A DNA stretch of 64,000 nt from Pontibacter mucosus (GCF_003054055.1 NZ_QBKI01000003.1:434001-498000); one strand, 5' to 3'. Positions 1 to 8,809 are shown, numbered from the stretch's first letter. Notes: generated from the letters alone by a model not told the origin. Program-made: numbers and translations.

Positions 1-896
1 TCAAAAACTCTGTCCACTGCAAAATTAGCGTCTGTGGCTGCCTCTATTCCTCTCACTATGCCCGAAATCGTTACTCTGTAAGAACCATTCTCCAGGTTAA
101 GTTTCAGTGGTTCGATCAGCCTTAGAACTGCCGCCTCTGCCTCCGGGTTTTTGCTGCCAAAGCCCGGGGTGTTAAGTTGCAGCACGTGGCTCATGGTCAT
201 GCCTTCTTTCAAGATATCCAGCGTATTACCTGCTTTACCAGCATTCGTGATATAAGGCAGCATGTACAGGTAAGGGTTTTCTTCGCCAGTGGCTATAGCA
301 TAGTCCTCTGCAGCGATGGGGAAAACGATTTCCTCCGAGGTTGCTTCATTGACCACCTTGACCGTCAGGTCCACCACTCTGTCGGCAGAAAGAGCAAAGT
401 TATACTTGGTGCCCTTGTTGCTGTTGATGACAACTGCCTGGCTAGCAAGGTCAAAATTGATGCTGACCTCACGCGGTCCGCTTCCTTCAGCCGAGGAAGG
501 TACAAAGTCCCAGGCAGTGCCAGCTTCTACAACACCGTTGCCAACAGGTACTGCGTTACCTTGAGTAGATAAAGTTCCTCCGTAAAAGAAGATGCATTTG
601 ACTGCATTAGCATTAACTGCGCCACTAACATCGCCATTTTTCGAGGTAAAATACGTTTTGGCTACTGCAGCGTTATACCTCCATTCACCGCCTTCTACAA
701 CAATTACATCTTGGGCATCGATGTTGATCATCACAGACTGGGCAGTTTGGGCAGACTTGGTATTGCCCACTTTGGCATCTTGTATGGCAGAAGTGGCAAA
801 GCCATCCTGCTCCATGTCTTTTTCACATCCTCCCAGCAAAAACGCAGAGGCAAACATGGCCGAAATTAAAACGGAACTGCGGAAATACTTTTTCAT
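1..896 (-). CDS. Putative lipoprotein of unknown function, 3' end cut by window edge
   Basis: An open frame runs from ATG at 896 leftward off the window with no stop, giving about 298 codons. The N-terminus MKKYFRSS, a hydrophobic stretch and the lipobox LGGC (Cys24) mark a type II signal peptide, so the product should be a lipid-anchored envelope protein. The mature part is rich in Val, Asn, Ala and Gly, with beta-strand-like segments (for example VIVVEGGEWRYN and GSYRVTISG). I recognise no domain and cannot assign a function. The many short frames on the other strand here are shadows. Lipoprotein status is well supported by the sequence; the rest is open. Confidence 0.75.
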   Translation of the reverse strand, partial: MKKYFRSSVLISAMFASAFLLGGCEKDMEQDGFATSAIQDAKVGNTKSAQTAQSVMINIDAQDVIVVEGGEWRYNAAVAKTYFTSKNGDVSGAVNANAVKCIFFYGGTLSTQGNAVPVGNGVVEAGTAWDFVPSSAEGSGPREVSINFDLASQAVVINSNKGTKYNFALSADRVVDLTVKVVNEATSEEIVFPIAAEDYAIATGEENPYLYMLPYITNAGKAGNTLDILKEGMTMSHVLQLNTPGFGSKNPEAEAAVLRLIEPLKLNLENGSYRVTISGIVRGIEAATDANFAVDRVF

Positions 897-1263
897 ATAG
901 TTTATAAGGGTTAGGTTTTAATTCTAAAGCAAGGGTAAGCAAGAGCATTACAAAGTATAGGCACTCCAAGTCTTCAACAGCGCACCTCAGCAAGGTTGAG
1001 ATATATCTGTCTGCCAAACACGCTCTGGTTATACTTCAAATATTTGTGTGAATCAAACAAATATACGTATCAATTATTATATAGATACATATTAATCTTT
1101 AATTATTTTAAACAGTTGGTAGTGCAGCTCTACTTCCAATTGCTATAGCAAAGCTGAAATAAGGCATCACTGAAAATCATCTCGGTTGTTGGATGTTCGG
1201 TACCAGTTTACTTATATTTATCCTTTGCTTAACCCGCAAAACCACACCTCAGACAAACCACCC
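897..1263. other. AT-rich divergent intergenic region
   Basis: No gene is visible between the leftward lipoprotein and the rightward M2 peptidase. The stretch 1045-1110 is very AT-rich and is the natural place for divergent promoters, but I could not find a clean TTG / TAnnTTTG pair. One copy of AAGTATA lies near 953. A longer reading of the peptidase frame from 1186 is possible but would bury the lipoprotein signal peptide. Confidence 0.4.
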
Positions 1264-3093
1264 ATGAAAAAACTAATCTTTACCGGCCTTACTGCGGCGG
1301 TACTTCTCTCCTCCTGCTCCAGCCAGAAGACGGATACAGCCGGGACTGAACAAACTACAGCACTGACCGAAGTACAGCAGGAGGCGCAGGCCTTTTTGGA
1401 TCAGTATTCCAAGAAGTATCAGGAGCTCTATACTAATTCTGCTGAGGCAGAGTGGAATTCCAATACCAAAATTGTAGAGGGAGATACCACCAACGCCGCT
1501 GCCACACGCCGCGCCAACGAGGCCTTCGCTGCCTTTACCGGAAGCGAGGAAAACATCGAAATGGTGCGCACCATGCTGGAGAAAAAAGACCAGCTAACGC
1601 CTCTGCAGGTGCAGCAGTTTGAGGCCATACTTTTTGCGGCCGCCAACAACCCGCAGATCATCCCGGATGTGGTTAAGGCGCGTATTAAGGCCGAGACAGA
1701 GCAGACTGAAAAGCTGTACGGCTTCGACTACCGCCTTTCCGGCAAATCAGTTAGCACCAACGACATCGACAATATCCTGAAATCAGAAAAGGATGTTAAA
1801 AAACGACTGGATGCCTGGAATGCCAGCAAGGAAGTGGGACCTGGTTTGCGCGAGGGGCTGCTGAACCTGCGCGAGCTGCGCAACAAAACGGTGCAAAGCC
1901 TCGGTTACGACGATTACTTTACCTACCAGGCCTCCGACTACGACATGACGCGTGAGGAAATGATGGAGCTGATGCAGCAGATAAACGAAGAGCTGCGTCC
2001 GCTTTATCGCGAACTGCATACGTATGCCCGTTATGAGCTTGCCAAAAAGTATGGCGTAAAGGAGGTGCCGGACTACCTGCCGGCGCACTGGGTGCCAAAC
2101 CGCTGGGGTCAGGACTGGAGCTCGATGGTGGAGGTAGAAGGCATTGACCTGGACGCGGCGCTTAAGCCCAAAGGTGCCGAGTGGCAGGTGAAACAGGCGG
2201 AGCGCTTTTATACCAGCATGGGTTTTCCGGAACTGCCGCAATCCTTCTACACCAAATCGAGCCTCTACCCGCTGCCGCCAAATGCGGGGTATAAGAAAAA
2301 CAACCACGCCTCGGCCTGGCACATGGACCTGGACAAAGACGTGCGCTGCCTGATGAGCGTGGAGCCCAACGCTGAATGGTATGAGACAACCCACCACGAA
2401 CTGGGCCATATCTACTATTACATGACCTATACCAACCCGGACGTGCCACTGCTGCTGCGGGGCGGAGCTAACCGTGCTTACCACGAGGCTGTTGGTTCTT
2501 TGCTGGGGCTGGCGGCTATGCAGAAACCGTTTCTGGCAGAGCTGGATCTGATAGACGAGAACGTGCAGACCGACGAGGTGCAGGCCCTGCTGAAAGAGGC
2601 ACTGAACTATGTGGTGTTCATTCCTTTCTCTTCGGGGGTGATGAGCGAGTGGGAGCATGATTTTTACGCCAAGAACCTGCCGGCAGACCAGCTGAACAAG
2701 CGTTGGTGGGAGCTGACGAAAAAGTACCAGGGCATCGTGCCGCCAGCTGACCGTGGTGAGAATTACCTGGATGCGGCCACCAAAACGCACATCAACGACG
2801 ATGCGGCGCAGTACTATGATTACGCGATGAGCTATGTCATCTTGTTTCAGCTGCACGACCACATCGCCAAAAATATCCTCAAGCAAGACCCGCACACCAC
2901 CAATTACTACGGCAGCAAAGAGGTGGGCAACTTTCTCCGCGACATCATGTACCCGGGCGCCTCGGCTAACTGGCGCCAGATGCTGAAAGAGACAACGGGC
3001 GAAGAGCTAAGCGCCCGCGCCATGGTGGCCTATTTCCAGCCGCTGATGGAATACCTGAAAGAGCAGAACAAAGGCAGAAAGTATACTTTGTAG
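1264..3093 (+). CDS. M2-family peptidyl-dipeptidase (angiotensin-converting-enzyme-like) lipoprotein
   Basis: 609 residues. The zinc site HELGH (His378, Glu379, His382) is followed 26 residues later by Glu408 in the context AYHEAVGS, the M2 arrangement in which HExxH and a downstream Glu hold the catalytic zinc. The family removes C-terminal dipeptides from oligopeptides. The start at 1264 was chosen because it begins MKKLIFTG and gives a lipoprotein signal with lipobox LLSSC; the frame is open upstream to 1186, but that extension would hide the signal. The protein should therefore act on peptides at the cell envelope. A shared terminator lies just downstream. The gene stands alone. Family assignment is secure; the natural substrate is unknown. 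Confidence 0.9.
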   Translation: MKKLIFTGLTAAVLLSSCSSQKTDTAGTEQTTALTEVQQEAQAFLDQYSKKYQELYTNSAEAEWNSNTKIVEGDTTNAAATRRANEAFAAFTGSEENIEMVRTMLEKKDQLTPLQVQQFEAILFAAANNPQIIPDVVKARIKAETEQTEKLYGFDYRLSGKSVSTNDIDNILKSEKDVKKRLDAWNASKEVGPGLREGLLNLRELRNKTVQSLGYDDYFTYQASDYDMTREEMMELMQQINEELRPLYRELHTYARYELAKKYGVKEVPDYLPAHWVPNRWGQDWSSMVEVEGIDLDAALKPKGAEWQVKQAERFYTSMGFPELPQSFYTKSSLYPLPPNAGYKKNNHASAWHMDLDKDVRCLMSVEPNAEWYETTHHELGHIYYYMTYTNPDVPLLLRGGANRAYHEAVGSLLGLAAMQKPFLAELDLIDENVQTDEVQALLKEALNYVVFIPFSSGVMSEWEHDFYAKNLPADQLNKRWWELTKKYQGIVPPADRGENYLDAATKTHINDDAAQYYDYAMSYVILFQLHDHIAKNILKQDPHTTNYYGSKEVGNFLRDIMYPGASANWRQMLKETTGEELSARAMVAYFQPLMEYLKEQNKGRKYTL

Positions 3094-3120
3094 GACCTAA
3101 CAGTTCTATACTCTCAAAAC

Positions 3121-3157
3121 TAAAAGCCGCAGCAGGATTGTCCTGTTGCGGCTTTTA
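3121..3157. terminator. Bidirectional hairpin terminator
   Basis: A 17-bp inverted repeat (TAAAAGCCGC... / ...GCGGCTTTTA, loop TTG, one G-U pair) sits between the convergent M2 peptidase and arr genes. The A-rich left arm and T-rich right arm give a U-tract on both strands. Confidence 0.8.
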
Positions 3158-3170
3158 GTTGATACCTGGT

Positions 3171-3635
3171 TTAGTCGTTTAAGGAATTGATGCCCTGTTC
3201 CTTTAGTTTTTCAAGATGGGCTTTCATCGCGTTCAATTGCTCTATTGGGTGCCCCTGCCAAGCGGTTACTTCGCCTACTACTCTGAATGGATGTTTCGAA
3301 CGGTATGATTTAGTTGGGTTGCCCGGGAATTTCTTGTCGGTCAGGTCTGGATCGTCTTCTATTTCTCCGGTTGGCTCTACCAGGTAGATTCTTTCACGAC
3401 CCGGGCCTGTAGCCAGCTCAGCACCCCAAATAGCAGCATCCAGGGTAGCGGTCAGGAAAATGTACCTGGCATTTTTCTGTTGCCCATAGTTAGAACTGTA
3501 CCCCACCTCAATGAGGTCACCGACTTTGAGGTCCGCCTTCGTCCCATGGAAGTAGGTTTGCGCGAAAGGTGTCGCGGCTGGTGCGCCTAGTTCTTTTTCG
3601 ATGTTGTTATGATCCATTTTTATACTACTCGTCAT
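3171..3635 (-). CDS. arr: NAD+-dependent rifampin ADP-ribosyltransferase
   Basis: About 154 residues, the usual Arr size. Family motifs are present in order: YFHGTKADL (catalytic His), RYIFLTATL with the active Tyr, AAIWGAELA, the strand IYLVEPTG, EDDPDLT with the Asp, then KFPGNPTKSYRS and GHPIEQL. Arr transfers ADP-ribose from NAD+ to rifamycins and so inactivates them. The frame is open back to a GTG at 3650; I prefer ATG at 3635, and ATG at 3617 is also possible. The gene is a single unit, convergent with the M2 peptidase and divergent from the sirtuin. No transposon or integron remnant is visible beside it, so it looks like a resident chromosomal gene. Confidence 0.92.
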   Translation of the reverse strand: MTSSIKMDHNNIEKELGAPAATPFAQTYFHGTKADLKVGDLIEVGYSSNYGQQKNARYIFLTATLDAAIWGAELATGPGRERIYLVEPTGEIEDDPDLTDKKFPGNPTKSYRSKHPFRVVGEVTAWQGHPIEQLNAMKAHLEKLKEQGINSLND

Positions 3636-3802
3636 AATTTCTCGCTTCACTAATATAGTTATTTCCTGTAAATATCAGTTGGAATGGTAACTATTGGAAA
3701 AGAGAGGCAGCTACCACGCACAAGCTGTCAAGTAGGTGCAAACAAAGCGTACACCTTTTTTAATTAGTGCCTCTGAGGATGATGACAACCTTGCTCCTCT
3801 TC

Positions 3803-3834
3803 TTGCAAAGTATAAGTGCCGTACCGTAACTTTA
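3803..3834 (+). promoter_or_regulatory. Possible promoter of the sirtuin gene
   Basis: TTG at 3803-3805 and TAACTTTA at 3827-3834 approximate the Bacteroidota pattern TTG...TAnnTTTG with a 21-nt spacer. The last base of the -7 box departs from consensus. The next ATG is 56 nt downstream. Confidence 0.3.
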
Positions 3835-3889
3835 GTAGCTGTAACACATATAAATAGCTGTTTACCATTTCAAGTATAAACCGAATGCC

Positions 3890-4585
3890 ATGAAGAAGAA
3901 ACTTGTGGTGCTAACAGGCGCGGGTATCAGTGCGGAGAGCGGTATCGCAACCTTCCGCGACGCCAACGGCCTCTGGGAAGGACACGACGTGATGGAAGTA
4001 GCCTCGCCGCAGGGCTGGCAAAAGAACCAGGAGCTGGTGCTGGATTTCTATAACCAGCGTCGGAAAAATGCCCACACCGTTAAACCAAACGCGGCGCATG
4101 AGGCCCTGGCCGATCTGGAGAAAGATTTCGACGTGCTTATCATCACCCAGAACGTGGACGACCTGCACGAGCGCGCCGGTTCTACGAACATCATTCACCT
4201 GCACGGCAAGCTTTTCGAAAGCCGCAGCACCCTGGATCCCAGCCTTGTGTATCCCATCGAAGGCTGGGAATTGAAAAAGGGCGACAAGTGTGAGCGCGGG
4301 TCTCAACTGAGGCCAAACATTGTCTGGTTCGGAGAGGCAGTGCCCATGATGGAAAAAGCGATTGAAGAAACCCTGCAGGCTGATATTTTTCTGGTAGTTG
4401 GTACCTCGCTGGTGGTATACCCTGCCGCTGGCCTGGTGGATTACGTGGATGAAGGTGTGCCGATATTTGTGGTAGACCCTCATTTGCCTTACATGCGTGA
4501 ACGGCCCAATCTGCACCGCTACGAAGAAAAGGCCAGCACCGGCATGCAGAAAATTGCTGCCTTGCTGCGTGAAAAGTATACTTAA
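3890..4585 (+). CDS. NAD-dependent protein deacylase, zinc-less class III sirtuin
   Basis: 231 residues. It has the sirtuin NAD+ signatures GAGISAESGIATFRD (residues 10-24), TQNVDDLHERAG (86-97) and HLHG with catalytic His105. Tyr54 and Arg57 in FYNQRR match the Y-x-x-R pair that lets SIRT5/CobB-type enzymes bind succinyl- or malonyl-lysine, so desuccinylase activity is inferred. The four-cysteine zinc knuckle is missing; only Cys134 lies in that region. The protein removes acyl groups from lysines using NAD+ in the cytoplasm. It is a monocistronic unit closed by a strong terminator. The family is certain; acyl preference is inference. Confidence 0.92.
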   Translation: MKKKLVVLTGAGISAESGIATFRDANGLWEGHDVMEVASPQGWQKNQELVLDFYNQRRKNAHTVKPNAAHEALADLEKDFDVLIITQNVDDLHERAGSTNIIHLHGKLFESRSTLDPSLVYPIEGWELKKGDKCERGSQLRPNIVWFGEAVPMMEKAIEETLQADIFLVVGTSLVVYPAAGLVDYVDEGVPIFVVDPHLPYMRERPNLHRYEEKASTGMQKIAALLREKYT

Positions 4586-4607
4586 GACGGTAATCCCGAA
4601 GAATTAC

Positions 4608-4641
4608 AGCCCTGCCAGTGTAAAGCTGGCAGGGCTTTTTT
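4608..4641 (+). terminator. Rho-independent terminator after the sirtuin gene
   Basis: An 11-bp GC-rich stem (AGCCCTGCCAG / CTGGCAGGGCT) with a 7-nt loop is followed by a run of T, 22 nt after the sirtuin stop codon. Confidence 0.9.
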
Positions 4642-4670
4642 ATGCAGCTGAATTATTGAGAACTGTTAAA

Positions 4671-4705
4671 TTTGTTTTTTAGACAAATCTAAAAGTATAG
4701 TTTTG
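4671..4705 (+). promoter_or_regulatory. Promoter candidate and inverted repeats upstream of the TonB-dependent receptor
   Basis: TTTG at 4671-4674 and an exact TAnnTTTG box (TAGTTTTG, 4698-4705) fit the Bacteroidota sigma pattern, although the 23-nt spacer is long. ATTTGT (4670-4675) and ACAAAT (4683-4688) form an inverted repeat around the -33 region, a possible repressor site. A mirrored CAAACTATA follows the -7 box. The receptor ATG is 35 nt downstream. Confidence 0.45.
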
Positions 4706-4739
4706 CGTTTCAAACTATAGCTCTTAAAGATCCTAGACT

Positions 4740-7007
4740 ATGAGAAATGCATTACTCCTGTTATTCCTGCTCCTGGCCTCCACTGTTCTTGCCCAGACAG
4801 GTGCTATCACCGGTAAAGTATCGGCAAACGAGAGGCCTGTCCCCTATGCCACGGTGATGCTGGTAAACACCAGGTATGGCACTTCAACCGATTTGGAAGG
4901 AAAGTATAGGTTGGAGAACATACCTGCCGGAACGTATGACCTTATAGTCTCAGCTATAGGTTACCGAAAGGTCCAACGCGCTGTGCAGGTATCTGACGGG
5001 GCTCCGGTTACGCTGGACATCCTCCTTCAGACGGCAGACGCCACGCTAAACGAGGTGGTGGTGACCGGCACGCGCACGGAGCGCCGGAGGTTGGAAAGTC
5101 CCGTGGCCGTGAATGTGCTCGACAGCCGTACCTTTAACCTGACGCAATCCAATACGCTGGCTGAAGGGCTCTGCTTTCAACCGGGCCTGCGTATGGAGAC
5201 AGATTGCCAGACCTGCAACTACACCCAGCTACGCATGAACGGCCTGGGGGGCTCCTACTCCCAGATACTGGTCAACAGCCGCCCGATTTTCACCTCACTT
5301 ATGAGTTTGTATGGCCTGGAGCAAATTCCGGCCAATATGATTGACCGTGTGGAAGTGGTTCGTGGGGGCGGCTCGGTGCTCTACGGCTCCAGCGCCATCG
5401 CCGGCACGGTGAACATCATCACCAAAGAGCCTAAGGAAAGCACCTACACCCTTTCCACCAACTCCTCCCTGATCGACGGCACCGCCTGGGACCACTTTCT
5501 CAACGCAAACGTGAATGCCGTGAACGAGGAGCAAAACGCCGGTGTCTCCTTCTTCGCCTCGCACCGCGACCGGGAAGCCTATGATGCGAACGGGGATGGG
5601 TTCTCAGAAATATCCCAGCTCAAGAACAACTCCTTTGGCTTTAACGCCTTCTTTAAACCCTCTGAACGGGACCAGGTAAACGTAAACGGCTGGAGCATTT
5701 ACGAAGAACGGAAAGGCGGCAACAAGCTGGACAAACCTGCCGACCAGGCCGACCAGGCAGAATATCGCCTACACAATATCCTGGTAGGTGGCTTTAACTG
5801 GGATCGTCGCCTGAGTGACCGATCTTCCATCAGTGTCTACGGCTCGGGGCAGAACACCAAACGTACGCACTACACGGGTATAGATCAGTCAGATGGATGG
5901 GGTGAAACCAAGAGCAACACGCTGCAGGGAGGGCTTCAGTATAACTATACTTCCACCTTGCTGGGAGGCAGCAATACCTTCACCTCCGGCTTGGAGCACC
6001 AATACGATGATACCTTTGATGAGGTTGAGGCCTACGGTTACCTGATAGACCAGGAGAATAACCTGACGGGTTTATACTTGCAGAGCGACTGGGAGGTAAG
6101 TCCTGCCCTGACCATACTTTCCGGGGTGCGGGCAAACAAACACAATAGGGTTAGCAACATCATCTTAACACCGCGCCTTAGCGCCCTTTACAAAATCGGA
6201 AGCACCACGCAGCTGCGCGCTTCCTATGCCCGTGGCTTTAAAGCGCCCCAGGCTTTTGAAACGGACCTGCACATTGCCTTCGCCGGAGGCGGCATTTCCC
6301 TGATACAACTCGACCCGGAGTTAAGAGAGGAAACGTCCAACGCCTTTAACGCCTCGCTGGATTTTAACAAGCCCGGTGAGTTTATGATCTATGGTTTTAC
6401 GGTGGATGCCTTCTATACCCGCCTGCAAAATGCATTTATACTGGAGGAAATCGGCACCGATGCGCTCGGTAACCAGCAACTCCTCCGCCGGAACGGAAGC
6501 CACTCCACGGTGAAGGGCATCACACTTGAGGGCCGCCTCAACTATGACCAGAAGCTCCAGCTGGAAAGCGGCCTGACCCTGCAGCGCTCTACCTTTGATG
6601 CACCCGTGGCCTGGTCTTCGGAGCTGCAAGGCACCCGCGATTATCTCCGTACCCCGAATGTGTACGGGTACTATGTGCTCACGCTCTTGCCGCAAAGCCG
6701 CTTCACCACTGCCTTTAGCGGTGTGCTGACAGGCCCGATGCAGGTACCCCACTTCGGCGGAGCGCCCGGCGTGGTGGAAGACGAGCTTTATACTTCCCCC
6801 ACCTTTTTTGAAAACAACCTGAAACTGGCCTACCGCTTCACCCTCCGAAGTATAAAGCAGGACCTGCAGCTAAGCGCCGGGGTGCAGAACATGTTCAACG
6901 CCTACCAAAATGACTTCGATACTGGCCCCTACCGCGACAGCAACTATGTCTATGGCCCGGCGCGGCCACGTACCTTCTACTTCGGGCTCAAGTTTGGGTT
7001 GATGTAA
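4740..7007 (+). CDS. TonB-dependent outer membrane receptor with carboxypeptidase-regulatory-like N-terminus
   Basis: 755 residues. A signal peptide (residues 1-18, ending VLAQ) is followed by a CarboxypepD_reg-like domain (about 20-100, with ITGKV, TDLEGKYRLENIPAGTY), a plug domain (about 105-220, with VVVTGTRTERR, the plug motif QILVNSRPI and RVEVVRGGGSVLYGSSAIAGTVNII) and a C-terminal beta barrel ending TFYFGLKFGLM. It imports a scarce ligand across the outer membrane using TonB energy. The plug carries a CQTCN pair of cysteines just before QLRMNGLGG. No SusD partner and no cobalamin riboswitch are nearby, so a siderophore, metal chelate or vitamin is more likely than a glycan. The ligand cannot be named from sequence. 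Confidence 0.92.
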   Translation: MRNALLLLFLLLASTVLAQTGAITGKVSANERPVPYATVMLVNTRYGTSTDLEGKYRLENIPAGTYDLIVSAIGYRKVQRAVQVSDGAPVTLDILLQTADATLNEVVVTGTRTERRRLESPVAVNVLDSRTFNLTQSNTLAEGLCFQPGLRMETDCQTCNYTQLRMNGLGGSYSQILVNSRPIFTSLMSLYGLEQIPANMIDRVEVVRGGGSVLYGSSAIAGTVNIITKEPKESTYTLSTNSSLIDGTAWDHFLNANVNAVNEEQNAGVSFFASHRDREAYDANGDGFSEISQLKNNSFGFNAFFKPSERDQVNVNGWSIYEERKGGNKLDKPADQADQAEYRLHNILVGGFNWDRRLSDRSSISVYGSGQNTKRTHYTGIDQSDGWGETKSNTLQGGLQYNYTSTLLGGSNTFTSGLEHQYDDTFDEVEAYGYLIDQENNLTGLYLQSDWEVSPALTILSGVRANKHNRVSNIILTPRLSALYKIGSTTQLRASYARGFKAPQAFETDLHIAFAGGGISLIQLDPELREETSNAFNASLDFNKPGEFMIYGFTVDAFYTRLQNAFILEEIGTDALGNQQLLRRNGSHSTVKGITLEGRLNYDQKLQLESGLTLQRSTFDAPVAWSSELQGTRDYLRTPNVYGYYVLTLLPQSRFTTAFSGVLTGPMQVPHFGGAPGVVEDELYTSPTFFENNLKLAYRFTLRSIKQDLQLSAGVQNMFNAYQNDFDTGPYRDSNYVYGPARPRTFYFGLKFGLM

Positions 7008-7428
7008 GCTAAAAGTATATGACTTCTGTTGGGATCAATCAACCTTGTCCCTCCCAAAAGGGGATCTCTGAACGATTGACATCCCTTAAACCTGTGCCTT
7101 ATATATGAGATTGGATTTGTAATAAGACTTGGCCGGAGGCCCAACTATAGCCGGTCACGAGCGTGGACACTCGCGCCATAAAAAGTGAGTTCATTAGCAT
7201 TAAAGAGCCTTGCTGCTTCAAGTTTTCAACTGGCGAAAGTATAAATGGCAGCTCTTTTAAGCCAAAAGCTTGCGGCTATGGTTAACCACGAGCTGAAAGC
7301 TCGCTGGAGAAGAAGTAGGTTATACTTGTGTCCTAATGGTAGGCTTCGGCAGCAGGGGATTTATACTTTGGTTTACCTATATTATAAAACTCTCGTACTG
7401 TGTGGAGTAATAACCACACGTATAGCAT
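7008..7428. other. 421-bp intergenic region with repeat debris
   Basis: No convincing gene. A short frame at 7245-7466 has no family features and overlaps the DoxX start. The region holds a degraded copy of the hairpin repeat (7131-7177), several AAGTATA/TATACTT heptamers (near 7013, 7236, 7321 and 7362), and an inverted repeat GTGTGG/CCACAC (7400-7405 and 7414-7419) just ahead of doxX that could be an operator or a leader hairpin. Confidence 0.4.
7131..7177 (-). repeat. Degraded partial copy of the 140-bp hairpin repeat element
   Basis: Read on the minus strand, this stretch has, in the same order as the copy at 21666-21812, GCGAGTGT, GCTATAG and GGCCTCCGGCC. The outer inverted ends are absent. 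It contains two small hairpins. Relatedness rests on these shared words only. Confidence 0.4.
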
Positions 7429-7893
7429 ATGGCCTTTTTCAAAGACAGAATTCTGGCTACACATGATACCTGGAGCCTGACCATTTTGCGCATCTTTCTA
7501 GGGCTGATGATGTGGCCGCACGGGGCTCAGAAATTGTTAGGCTGGTTCGGAGGGGCCGGGCCAGCTGCTTTTATGCAGTCTTTCGAGAAAGTATCCGGCT
7601 TACCGGGCTGGCTGGGTTGGCTTGTGATTATCATCGAGGCCGTGGGCTCCATCTGCTTGTTACTTGGTTTTTGGGTGCGCCTGTGGGGGCTTGCCTTTAT
7701 CGGGCTTTTTGTGGGGATTATACTTGCTATACACCTACCCTACGGCTTCTTCATGAACTGGGGCGGCAACCAGGCTGGTGAGGGGTACGAGTACCACCTG
7801 CTGGTCATAGGCATGGCCTGGGCACTCGCAGTTGGCGGTGCCGGCAAGCTCAGCATCGATCAAACCATGGCCAATCAGGAAAGAAGGTTTTGA
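7429..7893 (+). CDS. DoxX family membrane protein
   Basis: 154 residues with four predicted membrane helices (about 17-35, 60-82, 88-108 and 122-142). The family start is visible in LRIFLGLMMWPHGAQKLLGWFGG. DoxX/DoxD proteins are small inner-membrane proteins of poorly defined role, in some species linked to thiol or redox stress. The gene begins in the segment after the receptor and is convergent with ribE. Family assignment is firm; no specific role can be given. Confidence 0.88.
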   Translation: MAFFKDRILATHDTWSLTILRIFLGLMMWPHGAQKLLGWFGGAGPAAFMQSFEKVSGLPGWLGWLVIIIEAVGSICLLLGFWVRLWGLAFIGLFVGIILAIHLPYGFFMNWGGNQAGEGYEYHLLVIGMAWALAVGGAGKLSIDQTMANQERRF

Positions 7894-7896
7894 AAG

Positions 7897-7990
7897 TTAA
7901 AGAGTTTGGGAGTTAGAGAGTTTAGGAGTTAGAAAGTTAGAGAGTTAGAAAGTTTAGGAGTATAAAAATCTATTAACTATTAACTATTAA
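7897..7990. repeat. Degenerate GAGTTAG / ATTAACT word repeat
   Basis: The gap between doxX and ribE consists almost only of reiterated words: variants of GAGTTAGAGAGTTTAGGA, then ATTAACT repeated in tandem. The same first word family occurs in reverse at 57640-57682. It has no coding potential. Confidence 0.7.
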
Positions 7991-8578
7991 CTAAACCTTC
8001 CCCAGCAGCCTGGCTACGTACTTGCCGATGATGTCGAACTCCAGGTTTACGGTGGTGCCGGGCTTTACGGCGTGTAGGTTGGTGTGCTCGTAGGTATAGG
8101 GAATGATGGCTACCGAGAAGCGGTCCTCCTGCGAATTTACAACCGTCAGGCTGATGCCGTTCACGCAAATAGAGCCCTTCTCCACGGTTACATTGCCCTT
8201 GCTGGCATCATAGCGGAAGGTAAAAAGCCAGCTGCCGTTTTCGTCTTTTACCTCCTCGCATACCGCTGTTTGGTCCACGTGACCTTGTACCACGTGCCCG
8301 TCAAAGCGGCCGTTGGCCAGCATGCAACGCTCCAGGTTCACCACATCCCCAATTTGCAGCTCGTTCAGGTTCGTTTTCTTCAGCGTCTCGTCGATGGCCG
8401 TTACCGTGTACGCATCCCCGTCTATACGTACCACCGTCAGGCAGACGCCGTTGTGCGCTACACTCTGGTCTATCTTCAGCTCGTGCGTGAAGGGGCTGGT
8501 AAGGGTAAAGTGCTTGTTGGTGTTCTCCTGCCGGATATCGGTTACGCGCCCTAGCGCCTCTATGATGCCTGTAAACAT
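7991..8578 (-). CDS. ribE: Riboflavin synthase, alpha subunit
   Basis: 195 residues, normal for the family. It starts MFTGIIEALG, the hallmark N-terminus, and has two tandem lumazine-binding domains (about 1-90 and 91-185), each with the NGVCLTV / NGISLTV motif; the second domain also has GHVVQGHVDQT. It dismutates two 6,7-dimethyl-8-ribityllumazine molecules to riboflavin, the last step of vitamin B2 synthesis. The other rib genes are not in the window, and no FMN riboswitch is visible upstream. Confidence 0.95.
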   Translation of the reverse strand: MFTGIIEALGRVTDIRQENTNKHFTLTSPFTHELKIDQSVAHNGVCLTVVRIDGDAYTVTAIDETLKKTNLNELQIGDVVNLERCMLANGRFDGHVVQGHVDQTAVCEEVKDENGSWLFTFRYDASKGNVTVEKGSICVNGISLTVVNSQEDRFSVAIIPYTYEHTNLHAVKPGTTVNLEFDIIGKYVARLLGKV

Positions 8579-8809
8579 AGTCTCGGGTTGAAGTATGAAA
8601 GTATAAACCGTGCCTTTGCTAAAGCAAGTGCGCGGGAGTTTTGTTTACCAAAATTAGCAGGTTTCTTGCTATGGCAGGAAGCCAGGGCAAATTAAAAGCG
8701 AGAAAAAGGCAGAATACCGGGATTAATTGCCCCCGGATGCTTATTTTCGCAAACCTCCCCTCCCAAGGGGCAGTAAAGTTACAGTAAGGACCTCACAGTT
8801 TTAAAGATC

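Noticed and set aside
1783..2895. Long antisense ORF of 370 codons opposite the M2 peptidase
   Set aside because: It lies fully opposite a gene with clear catalytic motifs and shows no family features, so it is a composition shadow.
7245..7466. 73-codon frame before doxX
   Set aside because: It overlaps the doxX start in another frame, crosses an inverted repeat and has no homology pattern.
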